From the NCBI GenBank assembly GCA_964035545.1, contig OZ037771.1, positions 5,822,628 through 5,886,627 of the forward strand: 64,000 bases of DNA, given 5' to 3'. Each line of letters starts with the position of its first letter. Position 1 is the first letter of the stretch. The position numbers and the translations under genes are program-made. Positions 13,201 through 25,323 of this stretch are shown here, piece by piece. This DNA is from Bugula neritina. Lineage: Eukaryota > Bryozoa > Gymnolaemata > Cheilostomatida > Bugulidae. A model generated the notes under the pieces. That model made no database searches and was not told where the DNA came from. It saw only the letters and a program-made list of their open reading frames with translations.

Positions 13201-13227
13201 CTACGAACAACTGGCAGCTGGAAGTAA
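10226..13227 (+). CDS. P-x-W-K module protein, phostensin/taperin/espin-like (347 aa)
   Basis: Four exons close in frame: 10226-10736, 11704-11789, 12172-12282, 12892-13227 (1044 nt). Residues 1-170 are polar and Ser/Arg-rich and contain KNVTF at 76-80, which fits the RVxF docking motif for protein phosphatase 1; a weaker KHSVHF is at 210-215. Three P-x-W modules follow: PSWKVPILQRRN (180-191), PPWKQELLIRRK (265-276) and PAWQRELILKKR (285-296). The last two sit side by side, as in the N-terminus of vertebrate phostensin and taperin, proteins that bind PP1 and F-actin; espins carry related modules. The inferred role is an actin-associated PP1 regulator. Overall similarity outside the motifs is too low for a gene name. 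The donor of exon 3 (CAGAAG|GTTGTT) is weak; a GTAAGA lies 7 bases on but does not give an open join to exon 4. Confidence 0.7.
12721..12926. repeat. 103-bp direct tandem duplication across an intron/exon border
   Basis: The segment starting AATGTAAATTTGTTCTGTCT at 12721 is repeated without visible change at 12824. Each copy includes the acceptor TTGTAG and the exon start TATAGCTATTTGACTCAAAA. Copies separate after GGGAAAAGATA: copy 1 reads on into a stop (GATAAAATGTAA), copy 2 reads into the long final exon. Confidence 0.95.
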
Positions 13228-13252
13228 ATAAAACAAGTGACTCAAAAGATTA

Positions 13253-13258
13253 AATAAA
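13253..13258 (+). terminator. Candidate poly(A) signal, P-x-W-K gene 1
   Basis: AATAAA occurs 26 bases past the stop at 13227; another copy overlaps the stop, and a further one is at 13536-13541. Confidence 0.4.
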
Positions 13259-13259
13259 C

Positions 13260-14283
13260 GATCCAGTTTTTATATCGGCCTAATATAATATTCTTTTTTC
13301 AAGCATTTGTATGTTAGTCATCGCAGATAGTTACTCAAAATTGTTAACTTATATAATATATTTTTAAAACATAATATTGCCTGTAAGACTTGTAGCTTTA
13401 ATGTAGCAGTTGCAGCATTATCATGTATATCAGTGGACTTAGCCACGCCCATTTGGTGAGGTTAAGCAAAGTGTAGAATAGGAGATCTTCTTGAAAATGT
13501 CATCTAATGCTGCTAATTGTAGAACAAGTGTGATTAATAAACCTGCTCTATTTTGTTTATCTGTTTGTTTTTTCTCTGATCTTAACATTGTATTTATTTA
13601 TTTAATTTTAAAATAGTTGATTGTGTTTTTGCTATAACTTCAGGCTAGCACTATGGCGGCTGCTTACAAGTGATGCTAGATGCTTCAGGTGTAGTCATTC
13701 AATGAAATTTATTATTCAGTACATGTGTTTAAATATAATCAAATTTAATGGACTCTTCTATTTATATGAATTTGTTTCATGTGCTTATACCTAAATAATT
13801 TGGGATTATTTTTCATAATTTTGCTAGCTATGGAATTAGAACAAAATATTTCAAAATAAAGCGTTCTCTGTGAATAATTATACTTGTATTTCTACAACAC
13901 ACACCACAGTAATTGTACGACAATAATAACAATCTGAAGTGAAATAAAAATAAAAGATGGAAATACTGCTATACTGTCTAACATTTATAAATATGCTCCG
14001 GTGATAATTGTTTATACATTATTAGTAATACGCTAGCAATTCAGCAGATATCATTTTGTATTTTAAATTGTGTAAATATTTTATGCATTTTAAAGTTTAG
14101 CTATCACTGTATACTGCCTAGTGAGATAACAAGCTAAAGCATGCACTTAGCTTTATATATATAGTAAGTTGAGCATAACTAACTTGACTTAAAACAACAT
14201 GAGAGACACAAATTATTACATATTCTTATTTGAAATGTAGGAAAATATTTTTTTTGTATAAGATATATATTATAGCTGGTGAG
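13260..14283. other. Convergent 3' spacer
   Basis: AT-rich DNA between two genes whose 3' ends face each other. No exon seen; presumably 3' UTR and terminator sequence for both. Confidence 0.5.
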
Positions 14284-17200
14284 CTAATCTGTATTATCAC
14301 CACTGGGTTCACTTTCCTGATCAAGTTGCTCACTATCAAAAGCGGAGTTATTCTCTCCTGATGCTTCATCTTGGTCACGTGACATTGTTACAGCTTCCTC
14401 TACTTGTTCACTTGATTGGTGGTTATGCATGCAATTCTATAAGAAAACACGTGTATTATTATTCTGCACACAATTAAGGATGAATGAAAAGTATTATAAC
14501 TCCTTCTCACAACTGTTAGTTAGAGCGGGCAGACAACTACTCACAGTCATTTCTTCCTCTGATAAGCTACTCTTTTTTCTCAATAACACTTTTCGCTTCC
14601 ATTCAGGTAAACTTTCAAACTTTTCTCTTTCTTTCCTCTTAGCCTCTTCTATCTTTTGCTGAATTTCCTAAGTTATTATCATTAAAACAAAACCATCAGC
14701 TTTGTGATACACTAAGACTCTCAAGTATTATTTATATTCCATATCAGGTTGAGTGGACAATTCTCAATATTCAGTGTCAAAAATTTCCAAATATTATTAC
14801 TCAGCTACACCAACTCAACATAAACGAACAGAGCGATAAATAACTTTATATTCGCACTCAAAGAAGCCTAACGACCCCCCAGTCCACCACCACATTCTAT
14901 AGCCGAAGGTCACTACCCCCTATAGCCCAAGCTCACACATTCTGTAGTCCAAGCTCACAAAATTCTACAACTTGAGTTCACCACATTCTATAGTCCAAGA
15001 GAACAACATTTTATAGCCTAAGGTCACTGCATTCCATAGCTTAGAAGTAATCTCACGACCACACTCTTTAGCCTAAGTTTAACACATTCTATAGCCCAAG
15101 CTCGCACATTCTATAGTCCAAGCAAACAACATTCTATTGCCTAGAAGTAATCTCATGACCACATGCTACAAACTACAAGTAAATAAACACAAAGCTGATC
15201 ACCTATTTAAATATATGCGTGTCAAGTGCAGCATTCTAACACACATCAACGTATTTTACATTTCTCTCATCGCTGCTGACATCCCTATATGATTAGATTC
15301 ATGCTCTCATGTGAATTCTGTAACCAATCATCACTTCTATAGTAAGTATGTAGATTGTAGTACAACCTACATGTTGTAAAAACATGTGCAGTATTCAGTA
15401 AAAACAGCAGGATACAAATTACACACATTGTTTACTTCTAAAGATATTAGCTTTGCATATAATGTAGTTACTATAGAATGCAAGGCTAGTGGCTCTCAAT
15501 GCAGCTCTGCAAAATGATTTGTATTATAATTTATATAATAGATGATGCTTAGTTGTATCCAATAGTAAATAAATTTTATTGTATAGAAAAGACCCTGTAC
15601 TTGCAATACTTTAACTCATTACTATATCATTCCTTGACTTATAAAAAAATTTAACTTGCGGTTTGCATTTTAATGTACTAACTTCACCTACACATAAAGT
15701 GTGCTACTAGTTTCCTTAGCAAAATGACGCAACTATATTATATAGTACTTTATAAAGTGAAAGTACTACTCACACTGTTGAGTACATTTACTAACAACAC
15801 CATTGAACACTATTATTACGAATACTGTTAAATACTATTATTTTTATATTACTACTCAATGTGTGTATGTATTATTCATATATATTAGTTGATAATCTCA
15901 CTATGTAACAAAAATTAATGGCTGCACAAAGGCAACTGACTAGATTTAATGAATCGCTGCACATTTTTACCATCTCTTTGAGAGCTGCAGCCCATGGGCC
16001 ATAGAGGCCTAATTACACTAAGATTAAATGTAGTACTGACATGTCATCAATGTTTTTAATATAATTAATTTGAGGATATATTATGATTATTTGTTCCATT
16101 TCAATTGCTTTCTACATTTCAATTGTTTTATGCATTGTGTTTTTACTTATGGGCAAAAACTGCCCACTTTTTTGACACTATCTTATTACTAATAATTACG
16201 TTGAGTGTCCACAAAGTCTTGAAGAAACTTATCCAATTGTTGAAATATCCTCACCATATATGTGTCACAGTTCATGAGGTATTTCTGCATATAGCTGACA
16301 CACATAGTTTGTGCGAACACCTAGATTAGTTGATTAAATATCATGAACGACTAGTGATAGTGTATTTTTTAAGTTCGATGTCAAGTAATGATAGTATTAG
16401 TATCATAAAGTGTGTTGGAGTTTAGGCTAGCAGTAGACATCAAAACCTTACAAAGCTCTTACTCATGCTACACCCACCTCTTGCTCTTTTCTTTGGATTT
16501 CTTTCTTCTTCACCAGAGGCCTTTTCCACTCGGGAATTGCCTCCCAACGTGCTTCTTCTTTCTTTCTTGCTTCTTCTTGAGCCTGCAGTTCACGCAAACC
16601 CAGATTATTATGTGAGCTTAGCAGGATATGTATGTTACACATCACTTTATCCAGATTTAGTAGAAGCCATGCTGTTTTGTAGGCACGTTGCCAACGTCAC
16701 TCATAATTGACGTTTTGCTGCATACTAAAAGATGCATGTGCGTCACAAGCAATTGCTGTAACACTTAGAGTACCTAAAGATTTTAACTCTTCTTATACCA
16801 AACCTCATAATATCAAACAAGTAGGTTGTGAAGACAGCATGACTATCAAGTTCTAGCACCGACTCAGTAAGATGACTGAAACACAGTTAGGGTAGTGGTC
16901 TTAAGTTAACATATGAACATTTATCTGTCTGTATACTGAGATAAACTCAATTCAAAATCAAACTACAAGTTGGAAACTTAAGCTATGCCAGGTTACACAG
17001 TATACGTTAAAATTATCTATAAGCAACCCTTAGTTGGGGTGACTGAGTGCAATAGTTTGGGCGTCGAGTTTGAAGTTAGGATTTCGAAGTTAAAACTTAA
17101 ACCCGAGAACCCCAAATTACTGCACTCATTCACCCCCCAACTCAGGGCTGCTAATAAAATAACTTGTATATGTAATATTACAATAGAAGTGTCCGCATAA

Positions 17201-17952
17201 TATTATAATCATGCTTATATGAAGTTAATGTTGAAGATGATTTTTAAATTTCTTCTTTATTGAGATGTCATTCAACAATAGTGAAACACACATATTAACA
17301 AAAAGAACACCCTTAATTGATCCAGTATATTGGCTAGTCCCATATATGAAGAATTAAATATTTTACAAAATATCTTTAGATAAGGTTAAATAAACTATTT
17401 GAATAAGGGATTCTTATTGCATAATGTATTCTCAAATCTAACAAACTTTACCAGATATTCTGTAATCAGTTTCAAGTTTTTCTCTTGGATAGGCTTATAT
17501 TGCCATTGAGGTGTTTCAGAGTCTATCAGTCTTACACCTTTCACGTGGAGGTAGTCAGTGATGTTGATATCAGAGATGTCACAGACCGGCATCTACATAC
17601 AGAGAGGAAGACATATTGCTGCCAACTGTCTAATTACTGCTAACCCCGTGTTGTAGGTACAAAGTATTCTATTAGTGTGATATACTAAAAGCCAGTCAAA
17701 TATTGATGAAATTAAACATTATTATCTCTCATGAATTTAACAACTGAATCTATTATTCTAAAAACTTTTCTATTTTCCAGTGATATCAACTTAATGTTTA
17801 CAAAACTAGCATAGTACTTGACATGATATAGGAAAAGTAAAAAACAACTTTTTACATTATAGATAAATTTCTTATTATACTGACCTTGAAACAAGTTTTA
17901 GGCAGAGTTTTTAGTGCATTTAAGTAGATCTGGTCAATATTGAAACGCACTG
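14284..17952 (-). CDS. Second P-x-W-K module protein, convergent (5' end not located)
   Basis: Exons in transcript order: 17952-17885, 17592-17452, 16582-16478, 14667-14545, 14436-14284, all GT-AG and phase-compatible, ending in TAG at 14286-14284. The first exon reads VRFNIDQIYLNALKTLPKTC, possibly the end of a leucine-rich repeat. Then come three P-x-W modules: TPQWQYKPIQEKN, IPEWKRPLVKKKE and LPEWKRKVLLRKK. The last two are joined by a charged helical stretch (IQRKEQE / EIQQKIEEAKRKEREK), as in espin-type actin-binding regions. The tail is acidic (QVEEA ... SEPSGDNTD). Role inferred as actin-associated. The 17592 exon could itself begin with its ATG, since its acceptor falls exactly there, so the 17952-17885 exon is less certain. 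No start exon was found up to the NCBP2 gene at 19 kb. Confidence 0.6.
14870..15170. repeat. Diverged minisatellite
   Basis: About ten degenerate units built on ACATTCTATAGCCCAAGCTC lie in the intron between the 16478 and 14667 exons of the minus-strand P-x-W gene. Confidence 0.8.
17022..17152. mobile_element. Small inverted-repeat element, family A copy 1
   Basis: The left end AGCAACCCTTAGTTGGGGTG and the reverse complement of the right end (AGCAGCCCTGAGTTGGGGGG) match, and the match runs on through TGAGTGCAATAGTTTGGG. Two more copies lie at about 42328 and 50022. Confidence 0.8.
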
Positions 17953-18651
17953 CTTAGCAGGTGACAGAATTATCCCAGAGAAACGAACCCATGAAGCAGC
18001 ATGCTCTATTATAGTCTAGACATGCGTTGTGCTTATTCTGATTTATTGATCAAATAGCTGATGCTGAAGAATCATTATCGATATAATATTAATATAAAGC
18101 AACGAGATAAGAGATGTAAATTACTCAGATAATCAATGATTTGCATATACAACTATACTGCATGATAGCAGGAGTATGCAACTCTCCAGCATAAAAATAA
18201 GTTGTGAGCGCAAGTTGAGTTGGAAAACAAAGTAGCAAATGAATTTGTTTTCCTTTTCCTGCAAATTTAAATTAAGGACATTTTTGCCAAATCAGCACAC
18301 AAAAGAGAACGTCCAAATGAACAGGCATTTAGTATGAAATAATTGATTTACCATATTTTCAATAGATGAGAACCCATCATTGTGCCCAAGAATGAAGATT
18401 AAGATCTTATTAATGCTTATTGATTGTGCTCATGTTTATTGAGGACACCTAATTACACCTTTCAACGAATTCACAGTAATCTCATTAATATATTTTACCA
18501 AATTAATTTATAACAACTAATCACTAGCTAGCAAATCAGAGTCAGTGTGAACATTAAAATCTAAGAATACATTTAGTGCTATTTGTGCTCCTTCAAATTA
18601 GCTATGAAATTGGTTTATGACAAACCAAATTTTGAATTCATTAAATATTTC

Positions 18652-18803
18652 AGTGTGTGTATGTTTGTGTGTGCATGTGTGGGTGTTTGTGTGTATGTTT
18701 GTGTGTGCGTGGGTGTGTGCGTGGGTGTGTGCGTTTGTGCATGCGTTTGTGTGTGTGGGTGTGTGTGCGTGTATGTTAGTGTGTGTGCGTGTGTTGATGT
18801 GTT
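18652..18803. repeat. (GT)n-rich microsatellite
   Basis: About 150 bp of GT repeats interrupted by GC, AT and GG steps, just past the 3' side of NCBP2. The Cys/Val and His/Thr frames here are artefacts of the repeat. Confidence 0.95.
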
Positions 18804-18901
18804 TAAACAAATTACAGATTGTTTTTCAGTCTTATAGTTAGTGACATGTTCTAAGAAATACGAGAATCAACCACTCAGCAAGTAGAGAACTTAATAGAAA
18901 T

Positions 18902-18907
18902 TTTATT
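18902..18907 (-). terminator. Candidate poly(A) signal, NCBP2
   Basis: AATAAA on the minus strand about 100 bases past the NCBP2 stop at 19004. Confidence 0.45.
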
Positions 18908-19003
18908 TTATAAACTGCAGAAATATTTTGTTATAAAATTTAAAAGAGGGCAATATGTACAGAAAAAATATACACAAGTTATGCTACACTAAGACCAGCT
19001 CTC

Positions 19004-21730
19004 TCATTTCATTTTATCTTGCACTATTTTTCCGTATCCACCACGACCATCATCAAAGTCAGTTCTGTACTCATCACGAACCTGCAACATCATAAAATAT
19101 AAACTCAGCTGTGTATTAATACGCTCACTATAGGATATACTCACTTACTATACGATATACACATCAAGTATAAAATATATACACAATACATAAAAGATAT
19201 ATCCACTTAGTACAGACTTTCTTTATTTAGTATATTTTCACTATAAAACTCACTTACACAAGTTTACAGTTGCCATCCTGTGAGAAAACCCTTGATGGAA
19301 GAGGTTTTTGTTAAATCAGGCTAAGGACTTATTCATATGTGGCACAGACAATTATGACTGGATGTTCTTCCTAGCATCACCAATGGCCTTTGTCGGGTTC
19401 AAACTCATGACTTCGTGTTTACTAGACAAAAGCTCTAACCCCTAGACCACGGCTGCTCCCTATATTTTCACTATACAGTATTTATACTCAGTAAAGTTAT
19501 TTCCAACAAGCCACAATAAGTTGACTCACCTGACCCCCTGACCGACCTCGGCCAAACTGCCTCCCTTCCACGAATCCCGCGTCCCAGTCCGTACGTACAA
19601 TCCTGTCATCAAGACGAGTCCCGTTCACATACCTCATGCAGTTCTCCGCATCAGCCCTGTCATAATATCTAGTATCTGCTAAGGAAACTTGCAAGTGATT
19701 TGAACATGACACAGATGAGTATTGCAAACACAATATTTTTTGTAAATGTTGCATCATCAAATATTTAATGCAGCTAAACAATGTCCAATATATTGTACAT
19801 TTATACTTGGCATATTACAATTAGTTTGTTAGATATTACATAAGTAAATGGTCTGATGTAATATTTGTTATTGCAGACCAACAAAAACTAGCAGTTCTTT
19901 GTATGACAGCACAGGCACAATAGCAAAGCTTTCAGTCTATTTCATTTTCTGATAAGACAACTCCTGCATTACAATTTTTCTTCGTACAAACAGCCTGAAA
20001 CATGAGGAACAAAACTGCTCTTCTAGAAAATTATTATGAAACTTTACAAAAAGAGAGTAAATACTCAAGACTTGGAAACCGTACATTATCTGAAGTACTT
20101 ATATTGCCATAGAAAATCTTTTGCTATCAGCATTTTTATATCACCAAAATGTCTTTGATTTATTGAATCAACTTTGAACAAAGATATTTGAATCAGGAAA
20201 ACATACTCAACACCATGAAACGGCTGACCTCAGGTAAACACAATACACAAGACTAACTAAAACAAAATAATATCTTTGATCCTTTTTTCCTTCCTGAATT
20301 GAAGAATATATATTCACAGGGTAAAAGATAATGAATCAATTAGAATCGGGGAGTCTTTAACTTTCTAGTGGTGCAAGAAGTTGTAAGCAACACGAGACAC
20401 ATGAAGAAAGTTCATTTTCAGCAGCTTTTGATTCAGATAATGTGTTTAAACAATGCACATGTTTTATGAGCATGGACATTGACATAAATTAAGAAAATTT
20501 CATGAAGCTAACACAGCTTTTATATCGACTGATTTATTTTGAAAAGGTCATCTAGTACTTACCAATTCAAATCATATACTTTTCACTCCCCACCTCAACA
20601 GCTCAATTCACCTAGATTTTACTCACTAACTGATAAAAAGGATACTCTACAAAGCAGAAACCACAAGGTGTCCTCTTATGCTTGTCTAAGCCCATTATTA
20701 TTCGTTTAACATCTCCTCCCCGAGAGAACAACTCCCATATCTGCTCTTCAGTTGTGTAGAAGGAGAGGTTTCCTACGTACAGCGTGGTGCTGGCCTTGAG
20801 TTTCTCTTCCTGTAGGGTCCGGCTACCCTGTCATATGTCAAGAATATTTTTGACACACACCGTCAGTGCCTGCTCATTATTTCACAGTTTGTAATATCTA
20901 CTAACAACCAATAAACATGGCAACATGCTTGTAGCATCTACTAGCTACGAATGACCATGCTTGTATAACCTGGTAGCAACCAATGATTCTAAACACCAAT
21001 GTTATAGTGTAAATTCAAAGCAGGACCACCTTGTTTACGTGTCCATAGAAATAATATTACGTTAACATGATGTTAGAGTCGTATGCCCGATAACAATAGA
21101 TTTCTTGGCACACTTTGTGAAACCATAGTTATTAACTTGAGAATTTACTGGCTGATGACATTGCAGTTGGGTTCAGTCAGGAACTGAGCCAAAGGTGTCA
21201 AAATGTAACCTGACTGGTGTTTACAAAGCGACTTGCTTATATTAACTGCCCTTCTAGTAGATTGCAATGTATAACCAGGTGATCTGGGTTAATGAGTCAA
21301 TAGAAAACATGGGCTCCCAAAATATACTCTAAGAAAATTAATTTGCATGAGCGAACAGCTCTAACATCAACATTTAGATTGTGTCTACAGCATTTTCTTG
21401 TATATTTTATTGTTACATATATGTATGTAAGGTAGTCCGGACTTGAGTACAAAGAAATACTATTTGAAAAACTAAATGAATGTTAGTGCTGACCAGCTTA
21501 CGTTTTTTTAGCTTATCATTAAAATTGACAAGTGGCAAGTTCTTATGCTAAAATATGCCAACTTGAAGCAAATGTAGCCTGTAATCCATAAGATATAAAA
21601 ACAAAACAGACTGAAGATGCCTCTACTTGAACCAGCATACCTTGAAGTGTTGGTCTCTGTAGTTACTGAGAAGAGTGGATTTATGCTGCACTTGTCGGGT
21701 TTCTGAGAAAGGGCTTTTCCACACATCCAT
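19004..21730 (-). CDS. NCBP2: Nuclear cap-binding protein subunit 2 (CBP20)
   Basis: Four exons, 21730-21641, 20827-20646, 19668-19530 and 19081-19004, give 489 nt and 162 aa (about 156 in human). CBP20 binds the 7-methylguanosine cap of nuclear RNA with CBP80. One RRM is present: RNP2 LYVGNL (46-51) and RNP1 CGFCFVEY (85-92). The family-specific parts are all there: YRDQHF with Tyr24 and Tyr47 where the cap-stacking tyrosines lie, [46 protein letters not shown] and a GRGGYGK tail. The start is the only ATG before YRDQHF in an open frame. Every junction keeps phase; Glu91 is rebuilt across GA|A. Only the N-terminal 20 residues look unlike known CBP20. A SINE sits in the last intron. Confidence 0.97.
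19255..19457 (-). mobile_element. tRNA-derived SINE, family S copy 1
   Basis: Read on the minus strand, a tRNA-like head (CCGTGGTCTAGGGGTTAGAG, then B box GAGTTTGAACCCG) is followed by a core GGTGATGCTAGGAAGAACAT and a tail with GGGTTTTCTCACAGGATGG. The same core and tail recur at 32826. The SINE lies in the last intron of NCBP2. Confidence 0.85.
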
Positions 21731-23981
21731 ACTAAGAATATAAATGCTTGGTTTTATTCAGCTACCTATTTATCTCTGATCTCATGCGTTATTAAAAATC
21801 AATGCATTAATTTTTTTCATTTTTAGTAGCACTTATAGTTGTACTAAAATAACTATTAAAATATAAAATATTTTACTTAGAAATACCAACAGTAGATACT
21901 AGTACTAGCTACAATGACGAACAACTAAAAACCTTTAGCAAAATAGACTTTAGTAAAATTAAATGTTCTCCTGGTTTAACAGGATCAGTATTAGTTGATT
22001 GTGGTTATAAATATTTAGTATCAGTCTGAGTCACAGTAGGAATACTACACCAGACCTTTGTTGTACTCGCAGTAGTACTCAGACTCACATTAGGGTACTG
22101 GCAGTAAGTACTAAGGAAGAGCATCAGTGAGTACTTACAGATACTTTAGCAAAAGCGAACAATAGTGGTAATGACAAGGTTCCACCATTAATAAAAGCAT
22201 AACGATAATTATTACTGCTACACTTAATCTTATGGTGATCATATTGGTATTCATTAGTATTATGATTATAAGAATACGTACCAAGCAGTGTGATCAAAGC
22301 ACTATAATTACTATAATTACAATATTCATTTAATCTTAATTACATTTTTAATAAAAATTGCAATGAATAAATTTTTATAATTATTACTGAAAAATAAAAA
22401 ACTATCATTATCAATGATAATCAATAATGATCCATCACCTAATGATAATATAAATATTGATATAATTATTATGATAAAAAAAATAAATTATCATTATGTT
22501 GCTTTGACCACATTATCATTAAACTCAAATTATTAATCATCTACTTCTAGTTTTACTATTACTGATCACCATAATTAAATTCAATATCACATAACCATAG
22601 CTGTAGTACTAATACTTGGTCTAGTGGTAGTAGTAGTACTAATACTTATTAAACAATAATAAATAATTATAATACTGGTAAGTGTAATACTAATGCTAAT
22701 ACTAATGGTAATATTAATAGCATTGCCATTAGCATTAGCATCACTATTTATGAATGTATTATATTTATTTATTATCCAGTTTCATATTGATACAAATTAA
22801 AAAAATTATAACTTAACTTTAAAATATAATTATATTTATTATTATTCTATATTTATGATTTATCAAGTTCAATAAAGTCAAAATGAAAATGAATATGAAC
22901 ATTACGATTATTACTAAATTCAATTGTATTGAATTTTCTTTCAGTCTTTGACTTTCTGTTTTCTGATTTCTAACAGTAACACTTACAGATTGAGGTTACA
23001 GTTAGTGTTACTGTTAAACTTAATCATAATGAGTTAGTGTTACTGAGAGTGAGTTGGTGTTACTGAGTTAGTGTTACTTAAAGTGGGTTAGTGTTACTGA
23101 GTTAGTGTTAGTGTTACTCAATTTTTAATGTGTTATCAAGTGTAAAACTATGAGTATGACTAACAGTATCAGTGAGTGTAACAGCAACACTAACTCCAAC
23201 TGTAAGACTAAGACCAGGAGTAAGACCAAGTGTAATTGTAAGTCAGTAAGTCTGTAAGATTAAGCGTAACCTCAGCGCTCAGCCTGTAAATAAATGTAAG
23301 TGTAAGAGTAAGACTAAGAGTAAGTGCTACACTAAGTCTAAGTGACTAACAGTAACTCAGTAACTGTAAATTAAACTTAAACCTAAAGTTAACTGTTAAG
23401 TTTTAGTTATTTAATTTCATTCTAATAAATAAATATTATCAAAATAAACCATATTTAACTTTGCCTAAGAGATTGTCATTTACTTTTACACTATAATTGT
23501 AATTGGAAAGCTCATACACATGTGAAATAATATAATTATATACTTATAATTATATTACTACTTCAAAAGTAACATTGTGATTGTAATCATTATGATAATC
23601 ATTATGATTATGATTATCTTCATACACATTACACTGCTGATGTTGGTGCGATACTGATCCGAGTGAATGGCACGGATATTACCGAAAACCCTGCACATGA
23701 AAGTAGCATAGCCATCAGAGTTATCTCCTAAAACTGGTAGAATAACTCCCGGATAGCATAGCGATCCCTAAAGAACGCCAACCATAAGAAGCAGTATGGT
23801 GTGGAACAGTTACCCTTTTATTGATCATAAATGTATTAGCAATGGTGAAATATATTTATAAAGTGTTCCTAATTATAGCTGCTGCCTAGTCCCAATGAGT
23901 CAAGTTACCCATTGCAATGTTATTTGACTTTATTAGTAACTGCCTATGCTGCAAGCAAATACATAGTTTTTATATACAGTA
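21731..23981. other. Spacer upstream of NCBP2, simple-sequence rich
   Basis: Strongly AT-rich DNA with clouds of diverged short repeats: ATTATTATGAT-like at 22180-22900, GAGTTAGTGTTACT units at 23020-23120 and TAAGTGTAAGAGTAAGAC units at 23200-23340. No gene recognised apart from a doubtful protein-like stretch at 23636-23731. The NCBP2 promoter should lie just above 21730, but no clear element is visible. Confidence 0.6.
23636..23731 (+). pseudogene. Possible PDZ-like coding fragment
   Basis: A 31-codon frame ending in TAA reads VGAILIRVNGTDITENPAHE, which resembles the middle of a PDZ domain (I-L-x-V-N-G-x-D-I-T, then a His before the helix). The stretch is richer in GC than its surroundings. 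No splice acceptor or partner exon is seen, so it may be a relic or chance. Confidence 0.2.
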
Positions 23982-25321
23982 GGGGTAACGGGGGGGGGGG
24001 GGGGGGGGCACAACGGGCCGAATTTTGCATTTGTTGCTCTCATTCGTCTGTTTTTCAAGTTACTAGTTCAATAATCTCTAGTCTTAATGCTGCATCTGTT
24101 GTCTATTACAGGTACCAGTTTGTTGTTTCTATCTCTCTCACAACTTTCAGAATAATGAAATTTTCATGACGAAAAAATTGGCCCATTGTGCCCCGGTACC
24201 GGGGTACAATGGGCCACTGGGTGAGACACAACAAATATATTGAATTTTGCGTATTTTGTTACATCTGATCTTTATTTATTTAATATTACAAATAAATAAA
24301 GATACTCTTTCAGATCTACAGCAAGATTCATGTTTTAGCTGTACAGTTTATGCCACTACGGATAGCAGAGGAAGGCAAAATCAAACGCACGTCACTCGGT
24401 TCTGCAGTGCCATTATCATGCATTACTGTTTAGAACTAAAAATGTTCTGTTATTTTCACCTCAGAGGAACGTTTATCCAAAAAAAACTTTAGTAACATGT
24501 GCTACAAAATTCTGAGTAGACTTTTTCCTATGAACTGTAGCTAAGGTGCATGCATGGCTGAGGTTTGTGACTGAAGTACGGAAGGGAGAGGGGGGAGCAA
24601 ATGAGCAAATCACAATTTATTTTAGTCAAATACATGTATATTCCCTCAATGGTGTAATATATAATGAATATCATAACTATCTACTAGTAGCAAGTAGCAA
24701 CTGCAGAGTGTTTTGTATTATGTATAAAATGGCAAAGCTTTAACCTCACCAGATGTATATATTAGGGGAACTTCACCTTGTAGTTTTGTAGTCTTACCAT
24801 GATGTCTTTGATATTTTACAAAAAGGTCAAAAATGACTTTATCTATAGATTTTAGTAACATCTCAACGAACTTTTTGAGCAAACAAACTAATAACAGTGA
24901 TCAGGGTGCAATAATCAGGTGGCCAATTGTGCCCCGGTCAGCGTGACCCATTGTGTCCCGTGTGGCCAAATTGAAAATAAATGTGCCTCAAGGAAAAACT
25001 ATTTTCAAGTTTGCTGTCATACTAGTTAAGCAATGTAGAGACAAGCAATGGCAACAATAGTAGTAAAATATAGGGTTCTTGCATTTGAGTGTAAAAAGTT
25101 ATAAAGTTTTAACGACATCCTAAAAAATTTACAAAAAGTAGGTAAAAACAGTTTTTTACTCGCCTTTTCAACATGCATGTTCCGCAAGTGTTGAAACTAC
25201 AAAGGCTGAATAATTATGTCAATATCTTTTTATGAAAAAAATCACAACTCTAAGTCAATAAGTTCTCTCACAATTTGGCCGGCTTTTTGTACCCCTATGA
25301 CTGTTGTGCCCCCGTTACCCC
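23982..25321. mobile_element. 1.34-kb TIR element with TA flanks, non-autonomous
   Basis: The left end GGGGTAACGGGG...GGCACAAC and the right end, reverse complemented (GGGGTAACGGGGGCACAAC), are inverted repeats. Each is flanked by TA (23980-23981 and 25322-25323), as for Tc1/mariner-like insertions. GGGCACAATGGGCC-like motifs recur inside (24179-24216, about 24922-24960). The left repeat has grown into a run of about 19 G. No reading frame looks like a transposase. Confidence 0.8.
24179..24216. repeat. 38-bp near-perfect GC-rich palindrome
   Basis: TGGCCCATTGTGCCCCGG followed by TACCGGGG and TACAATGGGCCA pairs with itself at all but one symmetric position, centred on GGTACC. It lies inside the 1.34-kb TIR element. 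Confidence 0.95.
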
Positions 25322-25323
25322 TA

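Noticed and set aside
15971-16008. 38-bp exon-like stretch on the minus strand (LYGPWAAALKEM) between exons of P-x-W-K gene 2
   Set aside because: It has AG and GT borders, but its phase cannot join the 16582-16478 exon, while that exon joins the 14667 exon directly and in frame.
16190-16330. Minus-strand frame MVRIFQQLDKFLQDFVDTQ
   Set aside because: Looks somewhat protein-like, but has no partner exon, no fitting phase and no recognised family.
18583-18841. Cys/Val- and His/Thr-rich open frames
   Set aside because: Artefacts of the GT microsatellite.
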